Source: a gamma proteobacterium symbiont of Stewartia floridana (GTDB lineage: Bacteria > Pseudomonadota > Gammaproteobacteria > Chromatiales > Chromatiaceae). Taken from it: a DNA stretch of 64,000 nucleotides. Location: assembly GCA_003676145.1 (NCBI GenBank), contig NAUB01000030.1, positions 1 to 64,000 of the forward strand, in the 5' to 3' direction. Made by a program: the position numbers and the translations under genes. Shown here in pieces: positions 17,162-26,584 of the stretch (its first letter is position 1; each line of letters opens with the position of its first letter). The notes below the pieces were generated by a model. The model was not told the DNA's origin. It saw only the letters and a program-made list of their open reading frames with translations, and searched no databases.

Positions 17162-17656
17162 ATGGCACTTAAGAAAACTGTAAAAAAGCGTCGTAGAGCA
17201 AAAAGAAAAGTTGTTTCTATGGAAGCAATCACAGAAGCTTTGCAAGCCGACATTAATCTATCTGCAGCAAACAAACGTGCACTAAGCAGATTATCCAAAG
17301 CTGAAAAAGCACTGGAGCGTCAAGACAAGATGCTTGCAACCAACAGCGAACGTGTAGCAAAAGCTCGCGCCGCGGTCAGCAGTGCTAAAACTCCAGCCAG
17401 CAAAGCAAAAGCTAAAGAGCGTCTGAGTGCAGCTCAAGACAAACTTAAGCAGGTGAAAGCTGATCGTACTGCACTGGCCAGTGAGCAAGGCAAGGCGGTT
17501 CGTCTGGCAAAGGGACTCTACAAAGCCATGCAATCAGCCCGGGCGAAAATGATGAAAGACTTTGAGAAGAGTGCAAAAGCTCTCGAAAAAGCCGTTGATT
17601 CACCACGCCGTCGGCGTCGCAGGGCTAAGAAAAAAGTAGCTGCCGCTGCCGATTAA
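17162..17656 (+). CDS. Lys/Arg-rich histone H1-like DNA-binding protein
   Basis: The ATG at 17162 follows a clear AGGAGT ribosome binding site. The 164 residues are very basic: an N-terminal patch (KKTVKKRRRAKRK near 4-16), a long Ala/Lys-rich coiled-coil-like middle (about 20-145), and a C-terminal SPRRRRRRAKKKVAAAAD tail. This composition matches bacterial H1-like or AlgP-like nucleoid proteins, which bind DNA non-specifically and affect compaction and transcription. Unlike AlgP it has no KPAA-type tandem repeats, and the basic charge sits at both ends of a helical rod. The well-formed promoter suggests abundant production. It stands alone and converges with the P-type ATPase. It could also bind RNA or polyphosphate. 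Confidence 0.75.
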   Translation: MALKKTVKKRRRAKRKVVSMEAITEALQADINLSAANKRALSRLSKAEKALERQDKMLATNSERVAKARAAVSSAKTPASKAKAKERLSAAQDKLKQVKADRTALASEQGKAVRLAKGLYKAMQSARAKMMKDFEKSAKALEKAVDSPRRRRRRAKKKVAAAAD

Positions 17657-17680
17657 GCTGGCGATTCATGAAGAATTGAG

Positions 17681-17711
17681 TTCACTGTCCTGGCCTCTTC
17701 AGGGCAGTGAA
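17681..17711. terminator. Hairpin between convergent genes
   Basis: A 12-base stem (TTCACTGTCCTG with CAGGGCAGTGAA, one wobble pair, seven-base loop) lies 25 bases after the stop of the histone-like gene. There is no T tract on either side, so it may terminate weakly or stabilise message ends. Confidence 0.5.
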
Positions 17712-17877
17712 TCCCTCCCCCAACCTCAACTCCCCCTGCCTAAGAACATAAGCAACTGTTATCGATCCTGTCCCATCTAAAAATCTGGACGAAATAGATC
17801 GATCCGGACCTTGAGCCATTCCTGACACCCACTTAAGAGCTTCAGTCTGAGCTTTCTCCAACCAGGTTTCCTGGGCA

Positions 17878-20730
17878 TTAACCTTTTGAGCCCGTATGCC
17901 GGTCATGCATTGATGTCCTGTTGCGGCTGACCATTCGATAGATCAGTTTCTCTAGCTCCACCAGGATCAACACGCTCGATGCGACCATTACAATCAAAAA
18001 CCACATGCCGGCTGATATTGGCGCCGTTCCGAACAGAAACTGCAGCTGCGGCAGGTAGGTGAAGCCCATCTGGAAGATGATCAATAATCCGATTGCATAG
18101 AGTACGTACCGGTTGCCTGCAAACCCACCCCAGTTAACTATCGAATCTGTAATATAACGAGAATTGAACAGATAGAAGATCTCAAACATCACCAGGGTAT
18201 TGACCGCGATGGTTCTTGCTTCCTCGATACTCAATCCCTGTTCACGTGCCATTATGAACAGGCCAAAGGTTCCACCCGTAAGAATGGTTGAGACAAACAG
18301 AATGCGCCAAAGCAGAAACCGGGTCAGCAGTGGCTCGCTAGCCTCTCTTGGTTTGCGATGCATGACACCTGGTTCTGATGGTTCCATAGCCAGCGCCAAA
18401 GCCAGAGTCACCGCTGTGATCATGTTGACCCATAAAATCTGTACCGGTGTCAGAGGGAGTTGATTGAATCCGAGTACGATTGCCGACAGAATGATTAAAG
18501 CCTCACCCCCGTTTGTTGGCAGTATGAAGAGTATGGCTTTCTGTAAATTGTCATAAACGGTCCTTCCCTCCTCCACTGCAGAGATGATTGAGGCAAAATT
18601 ATCATCGGCAAGTACCATTTCAGAAGCCTCTTTTGCTGCTTCTGTACCATTCTGGCCCATTGCTGTTCCCACATCCGCACGCTTCAATGCCGGGGCATCA
18701 TTAATACCGTCTCCTGTCATCGCAACAACCTGATGTTGATCCTGCAGCAGGGAGACAAGCCTCAACTTATGCTCAGGACTCACCCTGGCAAAAACATCCA
18801 CCTCCATGACCTGGTCACTCAGTTGCTGATCATTCAATCTTTGAAGATCCAGTCCGGTGAGTGCATGATCACTGTTCTCCAGATGCAATTGGCGGGCGAT
18901 TGCCAGTGCAGTTACAGCATGATCCCCGGTAATCATTTTTACCCTGATACCAGCCTGTTGACACTGCTTTATTGCTTCGATGGACTCACTTCTGGGAGGA
19001 TCGATCAAACCAAACATACCCAATAGAATCATTCCCTGCTCTACATCCTGAAAATCGAGTTCAATCTTATCGATTGGTGCAGGCTTGATTGCAATGGCCA
19101 ATACGCGCTGTCCCTGTTTTCCCATCTCATCGATCTGGTTCAGCCAACGTTGCCGGTCCAGTGGTTCGTCACCGCTCAAGGTCCTCTGCAATCCACAGAT
19201 ATCCAGTAGTTTTTCCGGCGCGCCTTTGATAATGATAAAAGCGCCGCCACTGTGACTGTGGTGGAGTGTTGCCATGAAACGATGTTCTGACTCGAAAGGG
19301 ATCAGGTCGGAGCGCGGATGCTCCTGAATCGCCACGTCTGTATCGAGACCGGCTTTGACACCAGCCACCAGTAGCGCTCCCTCCATGGGATCACCATGAA
19401 CTCGCCATTCGTTATTCTCAAGCTGCTGCAGTGAAGCATCGTTACACAACACAGCAGCCCTCACTACTTCACCGAGTTGCGGGTGATCTTCGACCTGAAT
19501 CGGTTGCCCCCCGAGGTTTATGGAACCATGCGGATCATAGCCATCACCAGTCAGGGTAAAGCTGTTCTGGCAGGTAACGATGGTCCGCACAGCCATTTCA
19601 TTACGTGTCAGGGTACCGGTTTTGTCCGAACAGATAACCATCACCGAGCCCAAAGTCTCGACAGCTGGTAGCTTTCTGATGATTGCATTCCTTTGCGCCA
19701 TACGTTGTACACCGATTGCCAGGGTGATGGTCATGATTGCCGGTAATCCCTCGGGTATGGCGGCAACGGCAAGACTGACGGCGGCCAGAAACATCTCTGA
19801 AGCCTGGTAACCCTGCAATAAAATACCGAACAGAAAAGTGATCACGGCAACAGCCAGAATACCGATGGTCAGCCAACGACCAAATTGATCCATTTGTCGC
19901 AACAGTGGAGTCGTTGTGGATTGGACCTCAGCAACCAATGAACCGATACGGCCGATTTCTGTATTGACTCCAGTGGCAACCACCACCCCTCTGCCCTGGC
20001 CATGAGTCACCAGAGTCCCCGAGTAGACCATATTTGTCCGGTCTCCGAGGGGTGCTTCCTTTTCAAGTACCTCGACGCTCTTTTCTACAGACATCGATTC
20101 GCCGGTCAATGCCGACTCCTGCAGCTGAAGACCCTTAATCCGAAACAGCCTCAAGTCAGCAGGCACCCGATCACCGGATTGCAACAGCACCACATCCCCG
20201 ACAACCAGCTGTTCAGCATCAACTGTGAGCTGCATTTCATCCCGTAACACCATGGCCTGAGGTGATAACATCTGACGAATCGCATTCAGGGCGTTTTCTG
20301 CTTTACCTTCCTGCAGATAGCCGATCAAGGCATTGATCACCACCACACCGAAGATAACACTGGCATCCAGCCAATGCTGCAGCAGCGCAGTGCCTATCCC
20401 TGCAACAATCAGCACATAGATCAGCACATTGTGGAATTGATGAAGAAAACGCTTCCAGGCCGGTATCGGTTCCGGCTCTGGAAGTCGATTTGCACCATAG
20501 AGGTCAAAGTGTTTTGTGGCCTGATCGCTCGATAACCCGGATTCAACCGAATCAAACTGTTCAAATACTGCGCTGATTTCAGAAGCATGCCAGTGATCGT
20601 CGAGTTGTTGGGAATTGTCAGGCCGTGCTGAGCCATTAAGTCTGGTTGGCTTAAAGACTCTGATAAGCGTGAAGATAACAATGAATAGACACAACAGCGC
20701 CAGGCCGTTCCACCCTATGTCACTAAACAT
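17878..20730 (-). CDS. P2-type cation-transporting ATPase
   Basis: This 950-residue pump couples ATP hydrolysis to cation export across the inner membrane. Order: an extra N-terminal hydrophobic helix (about 9-25), a cation-ATPase N domain (50-95), TGES of the actuator at 209-212, PEGLPA in helix M4 at 326-331, phosphorylation motif DKTGT at 369-373, the [12 protein letters not shown] hinge and C-terminal helices. PEGLPA is typical of Ca2+-type P2A pumps, but helix M6 reads [13 protein letters not shown], lacking the Asp that helps bind Ca2+ in SERCA. This resembles, from memory, the group containing mycobacterial CtpF. The ion (Ca2+, Mn2+ or a monovalent cation) is therefore open. The gene is monocistronic. 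Confidence 0.9.
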   Translation of the reverse strand: MFSDIGWNGLALLCLFIVIFTLIRVFKPTRLNGSARPDNSQQLDDHWHASEISAVFEQFDSVESGLSSDQATKHFDLYGANRLPEPEPIPAWKRFLHQFHNVLIYVLIVAGIGTALLQHWLDASVIFGVVVINALIGYLQEGKAENALNAIRQMLSPQAMVLRDEMQLTVDAEQLVVGDVVLLQSGDRVPADLRLFRIKGLQLQESALTGESMSVEKSVEVLEKEAPLGDRTNMVYSGTLVTHGQGRGVVVATGVNTEIGRIGSLVAEVQSTTTPLLRQMDQFGRWLTIGILAVAVITFLFGILLQGYQASEMFLAAVSLAVAAIPEGLPAIMTITLAIGVQRMAQRNAIIRKLPAVETLGSVMVICSDKTGTLTRNEMAVRTIVTCQNSFTLTGDGYDPHGSINLGGQPIQVEDHPQLGEVVRAAVLCNDASLQQLENNEWRVHGDPMEGALLVAGVKAGLDTDVAIQEHPRSDLIPFESEHRFMATLHHSHSGGAFIIIKGAPEKLLDICGLQRTLSGDEPLDRQRWLNQIDEMGKQGQRVLAIAIKPAPIDKIELDFQDVEQGMILLGMFGLIDPPRSESIEAIKQCQQAGIRVKMITGDHAVTALAIARQLHLENSDHALTGLDLQRLNDQQLSDQVMEVDVFARVSPEHKLRLVSLLQDQHQVVAMTGDGINDAPALKRADVGTAMGQNGTEAAKEASEMVLADDNFASIISAVEEGRTVYDNLQKAILFILPTNGGEALIILSAIVLGFNQLPLTPVQILWVNMITAVTLALALAMEPSEPGVMHRKPREASEPLLTRFLLWRILFVSTILTGGTFGLFIMAREQGLSIEEARTIAVNTLVMFEIFYLFNSRYITDSIVNWGGFAGNRYVLYAIGLLIIFQMGFTYLPQLQFLFGTAPISAGMWFLIVMVASSVLILVELEKLIYRMVSRNRTSMHDRHTGSKG

Positions 20731-21254
20731 GAACAGACTCTCTTATAACTTCTGATCGGCGAACCCACTGAAAAGTAAGGTGCGAACAGTGACTGGTAAT
20801 TCAAAACCCCGATTACTGCTATCCAAGCAGCAAATTGCCTGCAGAAAATCAGTCAATCGCAAACAACAGAGGCATTCACTAACAATTATAATAAATACCC
20901 GCAATACCATGTGGAAAATATGGGTAATTGGCTGACCAACCTGACGAGACGAAGCGCTTTGACAGACAGAACCACTTCAACAACAGTATTTTATCAACAT
21001 GTCATCAAGAGACCTTCCGACTGCTCTGCCCCATCGATTGGACCTGGCCACACAGAATGCTGAGCTCTTAAAAGTATATTCAATTATTCTAATTAATAAT
21101 CAACACCTTAATTAATTCTCGACAAATTAACTTAGTTATTGCGTTTTAGTCGGTTTATGACTTATTCTTCAGACCTGGGGCCTAATTAATAAGTACCAGA
21201 TCAATAAAACGACGCCTAGCAGAATCCGGCCGTCACTGATGTGCGGAATAGCAG
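20731..21254. other. Intergenic region between divergent ATPase and oxidase loci
   Basis: About 520 bases without a gene. The stretch from 21070 to 21150 is strongly AT-rich and holds an inverted AATTAAT/ATTAATT pair (21091-21097, 21111-21117). It presumably contains promoters for both divergent loci, but no promoter with both boxes was clear enough to mark. Confidence 0.45.
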
Positions 21255-21734
21255 ATGATCCTAACGGATAGTCAAAACAGTGATTCTGATGAAGCAGTTC
21301 TCATCATCAATCCAAACAGAAACCTGACTTGGCAGCAGTCCAAGTGGTTGTTCTTTTTCTTTGCCTTTTGCTGCTCGGCAGTAGCCGCATATTTCTACTC
21401 GATTGGCGCCTGGCTGGTGCTGCCATTTGCCGGCCTGGAGATTCTCCTGATCGGCATCGCCATCTATTGCCAAAGCTGCTGTGCCCATAGCCAGCAGATC
21501 ATCCGCATAGACAGTAAACATGTCAGAGTCATCAACAGCGGGCGAGTCGAATCGGAAAAGTGCTTTCACAAATCCTGGCTGAAGATCATCAGAAACCGTG
21601 ACCCCAGTGGCTGGTACCCAAGCCGGCTGTTGATCGGTTCCCATGGACAATTCGTTGAGGTAGGAAAGGATTTGATTGAAGAGGAGCGGGAGACACTCGC
21701 CCACAACCTGAAAAGTGCAATCGAGGGCATTTGA
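21255..21734 (+). CDS. DUF2244 family membrane protein
   Basis: The 159-residue protein has two adjacent transmembrane helices (about 29-70) followed by a soluble domain, as in the DUF2244 family, whose members are often encoded beside cytochrome oxidase genes. The opening segment (PNRNLTWQQSKWLFFF) and the SWLKIIRNRDPSGWYPSRLLIGSHGQ-like core, given here as SWLKIIRN and GWYPSRLLIGS, agree with the family. Its stop overlaps the region just before coxB, making it the first gene of the oxidase operon. It may act in assembly or regulation of the oxidase, but its function is not known. The start at 21255 has only a weak GGAA ribosome binding site. Confidence 0.8.
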   Translation: MILTDSQNSDSDEAVLIINPNRNLTWQQSKWLFFFFAFCCSAVAAYFYSIGAWLVLPFAGLEILLIGIAIYCQSCCAHSQQIIRIDSKHVRVINSGRVESEKCFHKSWLKIIRNRDPSGWYPSRLLIGSHGQFVEVGKDLIEEERETLAHNLKSAIEGI

Positions 21735-21781
21735 GCCGTATGAAGTTCAATAACAATTTTAAACGACAGGATAATCATCCC

Positions 21782-22936
21782 ATGTCGGCAACTCAGCAGC
21801 TGATCAATAATCAATCATACAAGCTTAAAGCGGCATCATTAACCGGCATTATCGTTGCCGGTATGTTATACGCCGATAAATGTAGAGCGGAATATGGTAT
21901 CAATTTCCCTCCTCCGGCCGCTGATGTTGCCCAGGAGATCTATGACATCCATATGCTGACGATGCAGATCACAACGGTGCTGTTACTGATCGTTTTCGGC
22001 TTCGTCTTCTACTCCCTCTACTATCATCGAAAAAGCCGGGGCTATCAGGCAGATCAGAACTTCCACAACTCCTGGTTTGGCAACTGGTCCTGGGTGGTCG
22101 TTCCCGTGATGGTACTGGGCGTGGATCTCACGATTGCCGGTAAAGCGGATGCGGTACTGAAAAAGGTCTGGGATGTGCCGAAAGAGGAGAATATTCTGGA
22201 TGTCAAAGTGACCGGCCATCAATGGTGGTGGGAATTTGACTATCTGGATCATGACATCAAGGTGGAAAGCCGCTATGTACCTGAAAAGGAATCGGGAGAT
22301 CTCTATCTGAGAGAGGTCGACAATCGCCTGGTATTACCGACTGGACAGAAAATACGCTTTCTGCATACCTCGGCTGATGTCTTGCACGCCTTCTGGGTAC
22401 CGGAACTGGCGGTAAAAAAAGATGCCATTCCCGGATATGTCACCGAAACCTGGGCTGAGTTGAATCGTGAAGGTGTCTTTCGCGGCCAGTGCGCAGAACT
22501 CTGTGGCACCTGGCACTCGCGTATGCCGATCGTGGTTGAATCCGTTTCGCCACAACAGTTTGCCGCCTGGGTCGATGATCAAAAAGCCATCAAGGTCGCA
22601 GCGGCGGCTGAAGCCAGTGCAGACAAGACCTGGAGCATGGACGAGTTGATGGCGAAAGGAAAAACCCTTTACGACACAAAATGTGCCGCCTGCCATCAGG
22701 TTAACGGTGTGGGGCTGCCACCCGCCTTCCCTGCATTGAAAGGCTCGCCAATGGCAACCGGATCCATCGAGGCCCACCTGGAGATCGTCATCAAAGGTAA
22801 AGAGGGTACCGCGATGCAACCCTGGGGCTCACTCAACGATCTTGAAATTGCGGCCATCGTGACCTACGAAAGAAACGCCTGGGATAACAATACCGGCGAT
22901 GTGGTGCAACCTTCAGATGTGAAGCAGGCGAGATAG
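21782..22936 (+). CDS. coxB: Cytochrome c oxidase subunit II with C-terminal cytochrome c
   Basis: Subunit II accepts electrons from cytochrome c through its CuA centre and passes them to subunit I. I start at the ATG at 21782 (AGGATAAT upstream), giving 384 residues; TTG at 21731 and ATG at 21740 are alternatives. A signal peptide (to about residue 35), two transmembrane helices, and a periplasmic CuA domain follow, with copper ligands in the CAELCGTWHSRM motif. A cytochrome c domain is fused at the C-terminus (CAACH heme motif, axial Met probably in SPMATG or AMQPWG). The fused heme c means the enzyme is a caa3-like variant that carries its own electron entry point. Lies nine bases ahead of coxA. 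Confidence 0.95.
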   Translation: MSATQQLINNQSYKLKAASLTGIIVAGMLYADKCRAEYGINFPPPAADVAQEIYDIHMLTMQITTVLLLIVFGFVFYSLYYHRKSRGYQADQNFHNSWFGNWSWVVVPVMVLGVDLTIAGKADAVLKKVWDVPKEENILDVKVTGHQWWWEFDYLDHDIKVESRYVPEKESGDLYLREVDNRLVLPTGQKIRFLHTSADVLHAFWVPELAVKKDAIPGYVTETWAELNREGVFRGQCAELCGTWHSRMPIVVESVSPQQFAAWVDDQKAIKVAAAAEASADKTWSMDELMAKGKTLYDTKCAACHQVNGVGLPPAFPALKGSPMATGSIEAHLEIVIKGKEGTAMQPWGSLNDLEIAAIVTYERNAWDNNTGDVVQPSDVKQAR

Positions 22937-22950
22937 AGGAGAGTTTGAAC

Positions 22951-24546
22951 ATGACCACAACCACCTTGAACCACGATGAAGCGCATCATCATGATATGCC
23001 AACCGGCTGGCGTCGTTGGCTGTTCAGCACCAACCATAAAGACATAGGAACGCTCTATCTGCTGTTTGCCCTGGCGATGCTGTTTATCGGCGGCGCAAGC
23101 GCCATGCTGATCCGCTTGGAACTGTTCCAGCCAGGTATCCAGTTACTCGATCCGGATCTCTACAACAATCTGGTGACCAATCATGCCCTGATCATGATAT
23201 TTGGCGCGGTTATGCCAGCTGCGGCAGGATTGGCAAACTGGATGATTCCGATGATGATCGGCGCACCGGACATGGCCCTGCCAAGGATGAACAATCTCAG
23301 CTTCTGGATTCTTCCGGCCGCTGCAACCATGTTGATTCTCTCCTTTGTAGTACCTTTCTTTCCTGGTGGCGGTACCCAGATCAATACCGGATGGACCCTC
23401 TATCCGCCACTCTCAGTTCAGGTTGGCATGTCGATGGATTTTCTTATCTTCGCCATTCATCTGTTGGGTATCTCCTCAGTACTGGCCTCGATCAATATCA
23501 TTGTCACTCTGCTGAACATGCGTGCACCAGGCATGACGTTGATGAACATGCCGATGTTCTGCTGGACCTGGTTGGTAACCGCTTTTCTCCTGATTCTGGT
23601 AGTACCGGTACTGGCCGGCGGTGTCACCATGCTGCTGTTCGACAGACATTTCGGCACCAGCTTCTTCGATGCAGCCGGTGGTGGAGACCCGGTGTTGTTT
23701 CAACATCTTTTCTGGTTCTTTGGTCATCCGGAAGTCTATATCCTGCTGTTGCCGTCAATTGGTGTGCTCTCCCATGTGATTCCAGCTTTTTCGCGCAAAC
23801 CCCTGTTCGGCTATAAGTCGATGGTTGGCGCGATGTTGACCGTAGCCACCATCGGTATGGTGGTATGGGCCCATCATCAATACACCATCGGAATGTCGTT
23901 GGGCGCGGTAACCTACTTTATGATCGGGACCATTCTGATCTCCATCCCGGTGGGTCTGATGATCTTCAATTTCATCGCCACCATGTGGCGCGGCGCCATG
24001 ACCTTTGAAACACCGATGCTGTTTGCGGTGGCCATCGTTCTGATGTTCACATTCGGAGGATTGAGTGGCGTTATGCTGGCTGTGGTTCCAGCCGATATGC
24101 AGTATCACGACAGTATGTTCGTTGTTGCCCATTTCCACTACGTGTTGATGCCAGGCGCTGTATTCGGACTGTTTGCCGGTGTTTTCTACTGGCTACCCAA
24201 GTGGACAGGTCATATGTATGACGAAACCCTGGGCAAGATCTTTTTCTGGACCAATGTAATCGGTTTCAACATCACATTCTTCCCGCAGCACTTTCTTGGT
24301 CTGGCTGGCATGCCGCGAAGAATCGTCGACTACAACATGATGTTTACCGAGTTCAATGTCATCTCCAGTATCGGCGCGATCATTTTCGGTCTGAGCCACC
24401 TGTTGCTGCTCTATATCGTGATTAAAACCATTCGTGGCGGAAAGAAAGCTGAAAGCAGAGCCTGGGAAGGCGCCAAGGGCCTGGAATGGGAGTTGGATTC
24501 ACCGCCCGCATTCCACACCTGGACTGTTGCGCCACAAATCAAATAA
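22951..24546 (+). CDS. coxA: Cytochrome c oxidase subunit I (aa3 type)
   Basis: The catalytic subunit reduces O2 to water and pumps protons. I start at the ATG at 22951, preceded by GAGGAGAG; a TTG two codons earlier is possible. The 531-residue protein has about 12 transmembrane helices and all metal ligands: the low-spin heme His in LVTNHALIMIFG, GHPEVYIL in helix VI (His plus cross-linked Tyr), HH in WAHHQYTIG, and HFHYV in helix X. The Glu in GHPE marks a type A1 oxidase. It sits in the operon between coxB and the small gene at 24559. Oxidase of this kind supports respiration at high oxygen. Confidence 0.97.
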   Translation: MTTTTLNHDEAHHHDMPTGWRRWLFSTNHKDIGTLYLLFALAMLFIGGASAMLIRLELFQPGIQLLDPDLYNNLVTNHALIMIFGAVMPAAAGLANWMIPMMIGAPDMALPRMNNLSFWILPAAATMLILSFVVPFFPGGGTQINTGWTLYPPLSVQVGMSMDFLIFAIHLLGISSVLASINIIVTLLNMRAPGMTLMNMPMFCWTWLVTAFLLILVVPVLAGGVTMLLFDRHFGTSFFDAAGGGDPVLFQHLFWFFGHPEVYILLLPSIGVLSHVIPAFSRKPLFGYKSMVGAMLTVATIGMVVWAHHQYTIGMSLGAVTYFMIGTILISIPVGLMIFNFIATMWRGAMTFETPMLFAVAIVLMFTFGGLSGVMLAVVPADMQYHDSMFVVAHFHYVLMPGAVFGLFAGVFYWLPKWTGHMYDETLGKIFFWTNVIGFNITFFPQHFLGLAGMPRRIVDYNMMFTEFNVISSIGAIIFGLSHLLLLYIVIKTIRGGKKAESRAWEGAKGLEWELDSPPAFHTWTVAPQIK

Positions 24547-24558
24547 GCAGGAGTGGTA

Positions 24559-24711
24559 ATGAGAATACCGAGATATCAAACACCGGAGCTGAGAAATAAG
24601 AATGTCCGCCTGGCCTGGGTGCTGGGCGGCATGGCGATTTTCTTCCTGGTTACCTCCTTTCCATTCTGGACAGGCCTGTTCCGCATCGTAGGCACCCAGG
24701 CAATGCCATGA
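24559..24711 (+). CDS. Small single-pass oxidase-operon protein, 50 aa
   Basis: This 50-codon gene starts at ATG 24559 after a GCAGGAG ribosome binding site and ends by a TGA that overlaps the ctaG start codon (ATGA at 24708-24711), so translation is coupled. The protein has a basic N-terminus (MRIPRYQTPELRNKNVRLAW) and one transmembrane helix (about 20-40). Short membrane proteins between coxA and ctaG are common in proteobacteria and are thought to act in subunit assembly; the exact family is not recognised. Its position and spacing make it a real gene that length cut-offs easily miss. Confidence 0.8.
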   Translation: MRIPRYQTPELRNKNVRLAWVLGGMAIFFLVTSFPFWTGLFRIVGTQAMP

Positions 24712-25334
24712 ACAAGAGCGGTAGCGGAGAGAACAGGAACCGTCGCACCACCCTGCTGCTGAGTGGCCTGGTGGTGGGCATGTTCGGTTTTGGTTTCGCT
24801 CTGGTACCCCTGTATGACCTGTTTTGTGAAGTGACTGGCACGCAATCCCTGTCGCAACGAAAAATCAATCCTGCTGATCTTCAAGTGGTTAAACAAGTTG
24901 AAAGTGACAGGTTGGTAACCGTGAAATTCGATGCCACGGTAAATCCGAATCTGCCCTGGGATTTTCAGGCAGCAACCCGCAGCATGCGGGTACATCCGGG
25001 CAAGACCTATGAAGTCAATTTTGTCGCCCGCAACCGCAGTGGTGATGCGGCGACCGGACAGGCAATTCCCAGCGTTGCCCCCTGGCAGGCCACCCCCTAT
25101 TTCAGCAAACTGGAGTGCTTCTGTTTCAACAAGCAGACCCTGGACGGCAATCAGCAGACCGACATGCCGCTCAGGTTTATGGTATCCCCTGACCTGCCAG
25201 CGGATATACAGTCGCTTACCCTGTCCTATAGTTTTATGCGTTTAAAAGCCTCCAAAAACAAAACGGATCTTTCGAAACTGCTACCGCAAATCGCCAGGCA
25301 GTCGGCAACTGAAAACACTTTACCCAATCGATAA
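24708..25334 (+). CDS. ctaG: Cytochrome c oxidase assembly protein CtaG/Cox11
   Basis: Cox11-type proteins deliver copper to the CuB site of subunit I. The 208-residue product has a short basic N-terminus, one transmembrane helix (about 13-36) and a periplasmic immunoglobulin-like domain. The copper-binding motif CFCF is present in FSKLECFCFNKQTL, and the following MPLRFMVSPDLP segment is typical of the family. The start codon overlaps the stop of the small upstream gene. coxC follows 47 bases later. Length and motif are normal for the family. Confidence 0.95.
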   Translation: MNKSGSGENRNRRTTLLLSGLVVGMFGFGFALVPLYDLFCEVTGTQSLSQRKINPADLQVVKQVESDRLVTVKFDATVNPNLPWDFQAATRSMRVHPGKTYEVNFVARNRSGDAATGQAIPSVAPWQATPYFSKLECFCFNKQTLDGNQQTDMPLRFMVSPDLPADIQSLTLSYSFMRLKASKNKTDLSKLLPQIARQSATENTLPNR

Positions 25335-25381
25335 CCGATGACAATCAATCAAACAAAACTCATATCGGGGAGAGAATTATA

Positions 25382-26254
25382 ATGTCAGCAAAGGAGCATA
25401 GTGGGGACTACTTCATACCCGATCCAAGTCCCTGGCCAATCATCGGCATGTTTTCACTGTTAATCACCCTGTTTGGTGGTGCTCTGGCGATGAACGGAGT
25501 CTCCCTGGGCACCTATCTGGTGGTTGCAGGCCTGTTGATGTTCTTCTACCTGCTGTATGGCTGGTTCAGGGATGTAATCAAGGAGAATTTGAGCGATTGT
25601 TACAATCGTCAGGTGGATACCTCTTTCCGCATGGGCATGTTCTGGTTCATCGCCTCGGAAGTATTCTTCTTTCTCAGCTTTTTTGGCGCACTCTACTACA
25701 TTCGGAATATCGCCCTGCCCTGGCTGGGTGGCGATGGCTATCTCGGTGTAACCAACGAGATTCTCTATCACGGTTTTGAAAATGTCTGGCCGTCCCATGG
25801 TCCGGGAGAGCTGGGTGGTGAATTCAAACCGATGGGTGCCTGGGGAATTCCTGCAATCAATACCCTGATACTGCTGACCAGTGGTGCGACCATTACCTGG
25901 GCCCACTGGGGTTTGAAGCTGGACAACCAGAAACAGCTGGTAAACGGACTGATCGCAACCATTGCCCTGGGGGTCTTTTTCGTCATCCTTCAGGCTTATG
26001 AATATGGGCACGCCTATCAGGAGCTCAACCTGACACTGGAGACCGGAGCCTACGGCTCAACCTTTTATATGCTAACCGGATTCCATGGATTCCATGTGAC
26101 CATGGGGGCGGTGATGCTGATGGCGATCCTGGGCCGAAGTATGAAAAGCCATTTCAGCGCGCACAACCATTTCGCCTTCGAGGCCGTAGCCTGGTACTGG
26201 CACTTTGTGGACGTCGTGTGGCTTGGTCTGTTTGTGTTTGTCTATTGGTTGTGA
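25382..26254 (+). CDS. coxC: Cytochrome c oxidase subunit III
   Basis: Subunit III stabilises the oxidase core in the inner membrane and binds lipids. The ATG at 25382 follows GGGGAGAG. The 290 residues form seven transmembrane helices with the family patterns FRMGMFWFIASEVFFFLSFF and the C-terminal FHGFHVTMGAVML and AVAWYWHFVDVVWLGLFVFVY, in which the Glu and His residues conserved in all COX III proteins are seen. It is the last structural gene of the operon; the next gene is on the opposite strand. Confidence 0.96.
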   Translation: MSAKEHSGDYFIPDPSPWPIIGMFSLLITLFGGALAMNGVSLGTYLVVAGLLMFFYLLYGWFRDVIKENLSDCYNRQVDTSFRMGMFWFIASEVFFFLSFFGALYYIRNIALPWLGGDGYLGVTNEILYHGFENVWPSHGPGELGGEFKPMGAWGIPAINTLILLTSGATITWAHWGLKLDNQKQLVNGLIATIALGVFFVILQAYEYGHAYQELNLTLETGAYGSTFYMLTGFHGFHVTMGAVMLMAILGRSMKSHFSAHNHFAFEAVAWYWHFVDVVWLGLFVFVYWL

Positions 26255-26282
26255 GCCTGCTCACGACCCATTTCAAACTGAA

Positions 26283-26504
26283 TCAAGGTGCTAGGCCATG
26301 AGGTGTAAGCAGACCAAAAAAGTAACCGACCATGAGAATGGCAAACAACAGTAATGAGAGCGTCACCCGGATGGTCAAGGCGCGTACCACGCGGGTGCTA
26401 CTGTTCTTACCGTCATCCTTCGCCATGTAGTACATTCCCTGAAAGAGGGAGATGAGTATGAATAACAGAACCAGAAGTACAGGTAATTTAAAGATAATGT
26501 CCAT
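26283..26504 (-). CDS. DUF2909 family twin-helix membrane protein
   Basis: This 73-residue protein has two transmembrane helices (about 5-27 and 44-66) joined by a charged loop (YYMAKDDGKNSSTRVVRALTIR), the standard DUF2909 layout. Such proteins are regularly found among cytochrome oxidase assembly genes. GAGGA precedes its ATG at 26504. It is oriented against the surrounding oxidase genes, leaving a 28-base gap to coxC and sharing an 80-base divergent region with the SURF1 gene. Role unknown; oxidase assembly is plausible from context. Confidence 0.8.
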   Translation of the reverse strand: MDIIFKLPVLLVLLFILISLFQGMYYMAKDDGKNSSTRVVRALTIRVTLSLLLFAILMVGYFFGLLTPHGLAP

Positions 26505-26584
26505 GATTATGTCCTCTTCTGAGGTACCGATGAAATACCGGTCTTCACTCTGTTTTAATTAAGGATGTTTCAAATATAGTTGTT

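Noticed and set aside
17682-17906. 74-codon minus-strand frame
   Set aside because: It overlaps the end of the ATPase gene and the convergent hairpin, and does not look like a protein.
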